This document shows, in pieces, positions 55,916-64,000 of a stretch of DNA of 64,000 bases. The notes under the pieces were generated by a model. The model saw only the letters and a list, made by a program, of their open reading frames with translations, had not been told where the DNA came from and searched no databases. How positions within the stretch are numbered: the first letter of the stretch is position 1; the number at the start of each line of letters is the position of its first letter. This stretch comes from Lasiodiplodia sp. COLG20 (taxonomy: Eukaryota; Ascomycota; Dothideomycetes; Botryosphaeriales; Botryosphaeriaceae): positions 39,939 to 103,938 of the forward strand of contig VNWV01000038.1 in the NCBI GenBank assembly GCA_009801085.1. The letters run 5' to 3'. Position numbers and translations under genes: made by a program.

Positions 55916-56164
55916 ATGACCGACAAAGAGCCTGGGACAACTCTAACGAGATACCGGTACCAGTTTATTTTTGGCGCATGGATATTGGTCACAAGCACCG
56001 CCTTCTTGCGCGTCTCCCGGCAGCCCTACCACTCGCGCCTGAAGTCAGAACAATACGAAACCATCTTCAAGGGCACCTCCCTCGCCGCCGTCCTCGCCGG
56101 GATCGGGCTGGGCGGAGGATTGAACAGGCCTCGGAGCGAAGCCGAAACGGACGGGTCGCGGTGA
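55916..56164 (+). CDS. Small two-helix membrane protein, 82 aa
   Basis: A single exon of 82 codons, start MTDKEPGTTLTRYRYQF. Two hydrophobic segments lie at about residues 17-32 (FIFGAWILVTSTAFL) and 52-68 (SLAAVLAGIGLGGGL), separated by a polar loop RVSRQPYHSRLKSEQYETIFKG in pieces. The C-terminus is polar and basic. The second helix is Gly-rich, as in mitochondrial inner-membrane small proteins, but the compartment is inference. I do not know a named family. Good coding character and a tidy hydropathy pattern argue for a real gene. It lies 467 bp upstream of the alpha-glucosidase on the same strand. Confidence 0.6.
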   Translation: MTDKEPGTTLTRYRYQFIFGAWILVTSTAFLRVSRQPYHSRLKSEQYETIFKGTSLAAVLAGIGLGGGLNRPRSEAETDGSR

Positions 56165-56631
56165 GAGAGACATGCAGGATGTAACCCCACAGAGCCCCAA
56201 GCCGGGACGAGGGCGTATTGATGCAGCCAGACGCCGCCTCTCTGAGCCTCACCAGATCACGGCTTGCGGAAAAGGGCAGCAGTGGAGACGATCGTGCGAG
56301 CCGTCTCATGTCGGCCCGCGACCTGCCCAATTGGCCCTGCGACAGCTCAGCAAACCGGCTTGCGCGAGTGGAGGGCCAAGCGGCGCGTCGTGCCTCGCCG
56401 TGGGATGACGAGGATGGTGCGGGGAAAAACAGCGCGCGCCTGGCGACCCCAGTCAATCCTACCAAAGTCACCCGGGCCCTCCCCAGCCTGGCAAGGTATG
56501 CAAGACATGCCCAGACTTTACAGCCGTATATAAGTCAATGGCCAGAGGGCCCGTTTCGTTTCCCTCGCCATTCTTAGTCCTCTTCTGGTTACCGCCACTC
56601 CTGGCTTTTTGTTTGCAATAGCCTGACAGCC
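56165..56631 (+). promoter_or_regulatory. Promoter region of the GH31 gene
   Basis: A clear TATA box, TATATAAG, lies at 56527-56534, ~98 bp before the start codon. Two candidate CreA sites (CTGGGG on the minus strand) lie at 56447-56452 and 56481-56486. A C/T-rich tract precedes the start. No clear AmyR site was found by eye. Confidence 0.5.
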
Positions 56632-59600
56632 ATGCTGCTCGACCGGCTGTGGCCGATTGCTGCTTTGAGCACCCCCTGCGCCGCAGGCACCGTCTCCGTC
56701 CGTCAGAGCTCGGCCTGCCCGGGGTACGCGGCCTCGAATGTCGTCGACTCGGGCACCACTCTCACGGCTGATTTGAGCCTGGCTGGCGCGCCATGCAATG
56801 CTTACGGTGATGACCTCACTGATCTCAAGCTTAGTGTGGAATACCAGACCGGTAAGTGATGACTTTACCCCTCTTACACTCCCCTACATGCCAAAAGTGG
56901 GCTGCGAGGAAGGCATTGGGCATCGAGCGGTTCCACCATTATGATTGGTTGGAGGGGCCATGTACGCCTACGAGTCGCACAGACGCGTGATGGGAAGCTT
57001 GCTTATGCAGTCGTGTTTCAAAACCTACGCTGCTCGCCTGTCATATGCCGCTTCACCGGATTTCAAGAAAAGCGCCTCTCTCTTTTCCGTCGCGCTTCCC
57101 CACCTCTGCATCATCCAGCATAAACTCAAGGTTTTATCCGAAACATCCGCTGACGCGCGAAAAATCCAACCCAGCCAATCGCATCCATGTGCAAATCTAC
57201 GATGCCGCAGAGAGCGTGTACCAGGTCCCAGAATCTGTCCTTCCGCGTCCTACTGCTAGCAACGGCTCTGTACTAGCTTCGAGCGCCGCTATCCGCTTCA
57301 AGTGGGTGGAGGAGCCGTTTTCGTTCTCAGTCGTCCGCACGGCGACTAACGAGACGCTCTTCGATACTGCGGAGTCTCCTCTGATCTTCGAATCTCAGTA
57401 TCTTAGGCTGCGTACCAAATTGCCCAGTAACCCCAATATCTACGGTTGGGGTGAGCACAGTGACTCGTTCCGCTTGAATACTACCAATTACACCCGCACC
57501 ATTTGGAATCGCGATTCGTACGGCGTGCCACCAGGCAGTAACCTGTACGGCGCGCATCCCGTCTACTACGACCACAGGGGAGCCGCCGGTACTCATGGCG
57601 TCTTTCTGCTCAGCTCCAATGGAATTGAAGTCAAGATCAACAACACTGCAGAAGATGGTCAATATCTGGAGATCAACACTCTGGGTGGAATCTTTGACTT
57701 TTATTTCCTTGCGGGACCTACTCCAAAAGACGTCAGCAAGCAGTATGCCGAGGTTGTAGGGCTGCCTGCAATGCAGGCATACTGGGCCTTTGGCTTTCAC
57801 CAGTGCAGATATGGATACCAAGATGTGTACGACGTTGCCGAAGTCATCGCCAACTACTCGCTGGCAGAAATTCCCTTGGAGACCATGTGGACTGACATCG
57901 ACTACATGGAGCTCCGCAAAGTCTTCACGCTTGATCCAGAGCGTTTTCCACTGGACAAGGTGCGCCAGGTGGTTGACTACCTTCACGCACATCAGCAACA
58001 CTACATTGTCATGGTTGATCCGGCCGTCAAGCATCTTGATAACCCAGCATACGATGCCGGGGCGGCAGAAGACGTATTCCTCAAGACCTCCAACGGCTCT
58101 TACTTCCTTGGTGTCGTCTGGCCTGGTCCAACCGTGTTCCCAGACTGGTTCCACCCCAACACTCAGCCGTACTGGACTGACCAGTTTGCAAGCTTCTTCA
58201 ACGCTGAGACAGGTGTGGATATCGACGCTCTCTGGATTGACATGAACGAGCCGGCCAACTTCTGCAACTGGCCCTGCTCGGACCCCAGTGCGTACGCGGA
58301 GGCGAACAACCAGCCGCCGGACCCACCGCCAGTTCGAAACAACAGCGGCCGTCCCATCCCAGGCTTCCCTGCCGACTTCCAACCGGCCGGAGTCACCTCT
58401 GCTGCTAGAATGCTGTTCAGGCGCCAGTCCGCAGCGACAAAGTCCGGTCTTCCAGGCCGGGATCTTGTGGACCCGCCGTACAAGATTCAGAACCTCGCTG
58501 GCTCGCTCTCGAATAAGACAGTCGACACGGATGTTATTCACTACAATGGCCTGGCCGAGTATGACACGCACAATCTGTATGGCACCATGATGTCGACTGC
58601 CAGCAGGATCGCCATGGAGAACCGTAGGCCTGGCCGACGGCCGCTGATCATCACGCGGAGCACTTTCGCTGGCGCTGGTAGGCATGTCGGGCACTGGCTG
58701 GGCGACAATCTATCCCAATGGGAGCAATACAGGTCAGGTTCCCACGCATTGAAAGAAGAAGCTCGTGCTAACCCTACATAGATTCTCCATCTCACAGCTA
58801 CTCCAGTTCGCGACTCTTTATCAGGTCCCAATGGTAGGCTCAGATGTCTGCGGCTTCGGCTCCAACACGACGGAGAGACTGTGTGCGCGCTGGGCCCTGC
58901 TGGGAGCGTTCTCGCCGTTTTACAGAAACCATAACGAGCAGGGTGCGATCTCGCAGGAGTTCTACCGCTGGCCGCTCGTGACGGACGCGGCAAAGACGGC
59001 CATTAACACGCGCTACCAGCTGCTCGACTACTTCTACACGGCCTTCCACCGGCAGACGCAGACGGGCGAGCCGGCCATCAACCCGCTGTTCTACCTGTAC
59101 CCAGAAGACTCCAACACGTTTGCCCTCGATCTGCAGTACTTTTACGGCGACGCGCTGCTCGTCAGCCCCGTGACCGAGGAGAACGTTACGAGCGTCGACA
59201 TCTACCTGCCCGACGACGTCTTCTACGACTTCTGGACGGGCGATACGGTGCGCGGTAACGGTTCGGTCGTCACGCTCGACGATGTGCCCTACACGTCCAT
59301 CCCGCTGCACGTGCGCGGCGGAACCATCGTCCCCCTGCGCGCCGCGTCCGCAAACACAACGACGGAGCTGCGCAAGCAGAACTTCACGCTGCTGATCGCG
59401 CCAGGGCTGGATGGCACGGCGAGCGGGAGACTGTATCTGGATGAGGGCGATGCTGTCGAGCAGCCGGCGACGTCGGAAATCGAATTCACGTACGACGGGC
59501 GCACGCTGGGGCTGAGCGGCACGTTTGGTTACGATTCGGGGGTGGTGATTAGCGGGGTGCGCGTGCTGGGTGGTGGTTCGTCGTCTGGTAGCAATGGCAC

Positions 59601-59673
59601 CGAGCATGCGGTGAAGGCGGCACAGAGAGAGGTCGCTATCGGGCTGGATGCGGCGGCGCAGGTAGCTTTGTAG
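56632..59673 (+). CDS. GH31 alpha-glucosidase, secreted, 889 aa
   Basis: Exo-acting glycosidase that releases glucose from maltose or starch oligosaccharides. Exons 56632-56851, 57175-58732 and 58782-59673 splice to 889 residues; the first join restores [14 protein letters not shown], as in fungal AgdC-type enzymes. The short N-terminus ([19 protein letters not shown]) is hydrophobic enough for a signal peptide. Family order is complete: N-terminal sandwich with CPGYAASNV, active-site block [18 protein letters not shown], nucleophile Asp429 in [12 protein letters not shown], acid/base Asp584 in [11 protein letters not shown], then [36 protein letters not shown], and C-terminal sandwiches. An insert of ~120 residues after the nucleophile is Pro/Asn-rich. 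Many Asn-x-Ser/Thr sites agree with secretion. Intron 1 is 323 bp, long for this genome. Alpha- versus mixed beta-glucosidase activity cannot be settled. Confidence 0.93.
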
Positions 59674-60240
59674 AAAACAGGAAATGTATGGAGTCGGCTG
59701 AGCGGTCGATACGCGTGACTTGCGGGGAGGTCGTTCCGGCCAATGGCGAAGTTGCGAGCGACATGGTTGCGGGTTGGCTCGACTTGTGGCTCATTGTGCT
59801 GCCCGTTTGGGATGGCGCGTCGGCGCGTCTTTGGCGCGGGAGGCTCCAGGATCACGATCGCGGAAGGCGGAAGGCGGGCGTTAGGCCAAGCGCTGCGCGT
59901 CCCTTTGAAGCGGCCCGCAAGCATGCGAGACGGACGGAGCTGGTTGTGTCACGCTCACCCTGTGCCAGATGCGCGCTTGGCCCGGCGTGTGCAGGCTGCC
60001 CGGTCGCCCAGAAAGGCGCAGGCCCCGGTCCTTAGCTGCTGCTCTTCCAAACACCTGAGCCCGTTGCAGACCACACTACAACATCCGCGCGCCCACCTCC
60101 GCCCATCCCGGCCCGCCTCCTTGCTTCCCACGCCCGACAAAGCCGCCCCAGCCCACCTCCACATTGACCACGAAACCAACCACTGTTCCTCACCACCGTG
60201 ATCCCACCACGCCGCGGCGCCGGCTGCCCCCTCAGCCACC
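59674..60240. other. Intergenic; no gene seen
   Basis: 567 bp, GC-rich, between the GH31 stop and the CAC2 start. C-rich near 60060-60200 before the CAC2 start codon. No motif recognised. Confidence 0.5.
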
Positions 60241-62789
60241 ATGAAGGCTGCTCCATTGCTCGTCGCCTGGCACGACGACAACGCCGCCATCTACTCCGCC
60301 CACTTCGAGCCCCACGGAAAGGGCCGTCTGGCCACTGCGGGTGGCGATAACAACGTCCGGGTAAGCTTCCCTCCACCTCAGCTCGGCGTGTTTACCCCAG
60401 CTTGCTGACACCCAAAGTAGCTCTGGAAGATCGAAGGCTCCGGCGAGGACCGCAAGGTCACCTACCTGTCCACCCTCGTCAAGCACACTCAAGCCGTCAA
60501 TGTCGTCCGATGGTGCCCCCGAGGTACGCCCAACCCTCCCTCCACTCCTCGCTGCTCCCGTCATCCTCTGATAACAGCCTTCCCGCAGGCGAGCTCCTCG
60601 GCAGCGCCGGTGACGACGGCAACGTCCTGCTGTGGGTTCCTTCCGAGACCCAGACCCATCGCCCCTTTGGCGAAGATGGCCTGGACGACAAGGAAACATG
60701 GCGGGTGAAGCACATGTGCCGGTCATTGGGCTCCGAGATTTACGACATGGCCTGGTCGCCGGACGGCGCATTTTTCATAACCGGCAGCATGGACAACATC
60801 GCGCGCATTTACAACACCCAGAATGGTAGGCACCCACCGTCTGCAGCTCCGGGAAGCTTGCTGACCCCGACTAGGCCAAATTGTGCGCCAGATCGCCGAG
60901 CACAGTCACTACGTCCAGGGCGTTGCCTGGGATCCGCTGAATGAATTCGTCGCGACGCAATCCTCGGACCGCTCGGTGCATATCTACACCCTGAAGACCA
61001 AGGATGGCCAGTTTTCCCTTGCGCAGCACAGCAAGGTCACCAAAATGGACCTGCCCGCGCGTCGCGTGTCGAATAGCAGCCCTGCCCCTCCAGACCTTAC
61101 ATCGCAAAGCAGTCGAGCTTCATTCGTCGGAGAAGGCTCCGCTCCAGCCATTGGATCCCCCACCCCCTCTGCGCCGGGTACACCTGCGTCGCTAGCTTTG
61201 CCCATGAATCCGCCCACATCGCACAGCCGCCGCTCTTCCTTTGGCTCGCAGTCCCGCCGCTCCGTCTCTCCGGCTCCGTCCTCGATGCCGCTTCCCGCAG
61301 TTATGCCGTCGACGTCACCCAACATTCATGCAGGACTGGCTGTTCGCAACGCAAATATCTACGCCAATGAGACTCTCACCTCGTTTTTCAGGCGCCTCAC
61401 TTTCGCCCCGGACGGAAGTCTTCTTTTCACTCCCGCTGGCCAGTACAAAACGTTGAATCCCGGCAATTCCGACGCCGCCAAGACCTCGGACGATATCATA
61501 AACACAGTATACATCTACACACGAGCCGGTCTCAACAAGCCTCCAATTGCCTATCTGCCAGGCCACAAGAAGCCTTCGATTGCCGTACGATGCTCGCCGG
61601 TCTATTACCAGCTACGAGATAGCCCTCCTCCCACGAGGCAAATCACCATTGACACGTCTTCCGCCGACGAGGAGATTCTCGCTTTGCCTGAGCCAGCGCT
61701 GCCCTCGAAGCCCCCGCGGTCGTCTTCTTCAATGGACCCTCCGCCCATTACCAGCGCGCCCTCGCCGTCTCCCAGTGCGGCGGCAGCATCGCCAAGACCT
61801 GACTCTGAGAACGGTGCAGCTGCTTCTCCTCTACCTTCAGGCCCTCCAATGGCATTCAGCCTTCCGTACCGCATGGTTTATGCAGTGGCTACGCAGGATG
61901 CCGTGCACATCTATGACACGCAACAACAGAAGCCGTTGTGCATTGTCAGCAACCTTCACTTTGCTACGTTCACTGATCTTGCCTGGTAATTTCTCTTTAA
62001 AACATGCCAAGACATTTCAACTAATGTTTGAACAGGTCCACGGACGGCAGCACGCTCCTGATGACATCTTCTGACGGCTTCTGCTCCTGCCTCACGTTTG
62101 CGCCAGGTGAATTGGGACAGGTGCATCCCGGCCCGGCGAAGCACCACCCTACGTCAATCAACACCACAACCACGACGTCGAACCAATCTACGCCGACCCC
62201 CACGCCGACCCAGGCTTCTGCTCCACCCGTCCCGAAACCCTCGAGCTCGGGCTCCGGCTCCGCCTTCCCGGCTTCGCCATCTTCGTTCGCTCCCGCCCGA
62301 CCGGCCAGCCCTGCCCGCTCCATGTCCGCCTCGTCCGTCGCGACGCAGTCCTCGTTCGCCCCTGGCCCCGACCCGAACGTCGCCCTTAACCAGCAGACGC
62401 CATCAATCAGCGCGGTTCCCGGCGTCGCCGCGGCCAACTCGGGCCCTGTCGGACAGATGCCCATGTGGACGCCGCCGCACACGCCCATGCCTGGTGGCGG
62501 CACGCAGGGTGGAACTCACAGCGCGGCAAGTTCTGTTAGCGGTATTAATCCTCCACCTGGTAGCGGAAGGCGCGAGAGCGAGTCGGAGAAGGAGGGTGAG
62601 CCCGCAGCGCCGGTGGCAGCGAAGGAGACGTCGAAGAAGAAGAGGGAAGGCGACAAGGATGAGAAGGGCCCAGCGTCGAAGAAGAGGAGGATCGCGCCGA
62701 CGTTGGTTAGTACGACGGAGGGTGGTGCGGTACCCCAGGAGGCACAGGAGCAGGAGCAGGGGCAGGGAGAAACGCCTGCTACTGAGTGA
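60241..62789 (+). CDS. CAC2: Chromatin assembly factor 1 subunit B (Cac2/p60), 774 aa
   Basis: WD-repeat subunit of CAF-1, which deposits histones H3-H4 on newly replicated DNA. Exons 60241-60360, 60421-60523, 60589-60825, 60875-61985 and 62036-62789 join to 774 residues. The start MKAAPLLVAWHDDNAAIYSAHFEP and the repeats ATAGGDNNVRLWKI, HTQAVNVVRWCP, GSAGDDGNVLLWVP, IYDMAWSPDGAFFITGSMDNIARIYN and HYVQGVAWDPLNEFVATQSSDRSVHIY are diagnostic for p60. After a Ser/Pro-rich insert (~residues 255-330) the FFRRLTFAPDGSLLFTPAGQYK repeat and the TDLAWSTDGSTLLMTSSDGFCS repeat (spanning the last intron) close the propeller. The C-terminal ~230 residues are Pro/Ser/Thr- then Lys/Glu-rich and disordered, with KKKREGD and SKKRR basic patches for nuclear import. 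Length is on the long side for the family because of this tail. Confidence 0.94.
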
Positions 62790-64000
62790 TGGGTGGATGA
62801 TGGATGATGGACTTTTCTTTTGTGATTGCCTTTCAATTTCTCTTCTTTGCAGCATTTTCGAGATGGGGAACACGCGGGAAATGATGGTGTCACGGGAGTT
62901 TTTCATTATATATGGGCATGGGACTCATGATGGATGAAAGCCCGCTTTTCCCTTTTTATGTGTGCGTTTTCTTTTTTATCCCCCCTCCCCATAACAGCTT
63001 TCCTCGCTCTCTCTGTCTCTATCTCTCTCTTTCTTCTTTTCGGACTGCTGGGCAGGAAGCAAGGGTTTTGAAAAGGGCTGGATCCTGGGAAAGTTTCTCG
63101 TTTTCCTTTTCCCTGTTTCATTTTCTTTTCTCTTCTCTTCTCTTCTCTTACTCGGGCACGAACGCTTTTATGCGTATGCAAGCAAGCAAGAAACGGGGGA
63201 TGATATGAAATCTTGATGAAGAGAGGACGTATGCGTGTGGAAATGAGGAAGAGAGGAAGGAGGGAGTGGGAAAGATAAAGATGGGATCGTGGATCGTGCA
63301 GTCTCGCGGTTGGAGGCCGGGTGGGGATGAACAAGGGGAAAACTGGAAATGATGAGAAATGGAAATGGAAATCGAGATATATATGAGTGTGTTGTGTGTG
63401 TGTTGCAGTCCGGTCTGGTACGATTACCCCCCATTTGTAGTAGTAGTAAGTAGTAGTGATAGTAGTAAAGCCTTAGTAAAACTCATTGCCGTGAGGTATT
63501 TCTTTGTGTTTAGATTTTTTTGGGGGGAATATAGAGCAAGGAGGGATAAAAATACGTGTGTATGTATGTGAGGGTGGTTAGAGAGGTATGAAGGGATGCG
63601 TGTGTTAGATAGAGTGGGGCTTCCACTTTACTTTTGCTGTTCTTCTTTTTTGGAAACGAACGCAGTCGAGACGCGTTGTTGAGAAATAGAATTGATGTGA
63701 TTGGATATCTTGAGATTTGCCTCCTCTCCTCCTTGGGAGTTCGGCTTCTTCCTTTCTCATTCCTAAGAGGGAACGCTAGAGATGGCAGTTACCAGTGGTT
63801 GGCTTCTAAGTAGTACCAAGTCACCACTACGTACGCTCTTTTTTTCACGAGCGGGGAAACGGGACGGCACGGGACGGGAAGGGAGAGAGGTGAGGAGGTG
63901 AGGTAGGTAGCACGCGTCCGGCGCGCGTGCGCGCGGCGCGCGGATCAGCCGCGCCCACGTCATCTGTGCAATCCATCCCGGCTGGGCTCGTCACGCGCGC
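62790..64000. other. 3' flank of CAC2; simple repeats, no gene seen
   Basis: 1.2 kb to the window end. C/T-rich and (TTCTC)n tract near 63115-63150, GTA/TAGTAG-type repeat near 63435-63470, poly-T/G runs. The last ~100 bp turn very GC-rich with alternating CG (GCGCGCGTGCGCGCGGCGCG near 63920). No coding signal was recognised. Confidence 0.5.

Noticed and set aside
57327..58694. 455-codon frame antisense to the GH31 gene
   Set aside because: Opposite strand of a well-supported enzyme gene; no motif.

Overview
The window looks like nuclear DNA of a filamentous ascomycete (Pezizomycotina; Dothideomycetes is my leaning but is not proven). Genes are split by short GT-AG introns, mostly 47-120 nt. 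The families found (HeLo domain, SAT4-type seven-helix proteins, AA9 polysaccharide monooxygenase, Zn2Cys6 regulators, DUF2293, GH31) are typical of that group. Nothing indicates a bacterial, viral or organellar origin. Exon joins below were worked out by hand from reading frame, splice signals and family resemblance. Where all exons are listed, the spliced frame closes without an internal stop.

Left part (1-15.7 kb): the 3' end of an unrecognised tail-anchored protein gene; a 9-exon DHA2-type MFS transporter; then, on the minus strand, the most unusual gene of the window, a 1408-residue protein with a HeLo (HET-S-like) domain fused to a very large uncharacterised fungal region; a ~240-bp fold-back element (MITE-like); and a SAT4/rhodopsin-like seven-helix membrane protein.

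Middle (15.7-34.6 kb): a Zn2Cys6 regulator transcribed divergently from an AhpD-like protein; mitochondrial succinyl-CoA:3-ketoacid CoA-transferase; a beta-lactamase-fold serine hydrolase; the GPI-transamidase subunit PIG-S/Gpi17; a short second Zn2Cys6 regulator with Gln/His runs; and an epoxide-hydrolase-like alpha/beta hydrolase. Intergenic stretches here are long (up to 3.3 kb) and I see no genes in them.

Right part (35.9-64 kb): an aquaglyceroporin with a ~400-residue N-terminal extension; a secreted nitrilase; a 62-codon zinc-ribbon-like ORF; an AA9 LPMO with candidate XlnR/CreA sites; a DUF2293 protein; then a housekeeping run: Cet1 RNA 5'-triphosphatase and proteasome subunit Rpn2 (divergent pair), an LSM-domain protein (Naa38/Mak31-like), an unrecognised 380-residue protein, a small two-helix membrane protein, a GH31 alpha-glucosidase and the CAF-1 p60 subunit Cac2.

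Functionally the window mixes core cell biology (capping, proteasome, chromatin assembly, GPI anchoring, ketone-body metabolism) with accessory functions at the environment interface (transport, carbohydrate attack, nitrile hydrolysis, a possible cell-death or incompatibility protein). No biosynthetic cluster, CRISPR array, rRNA or tRNA gene was recognised.
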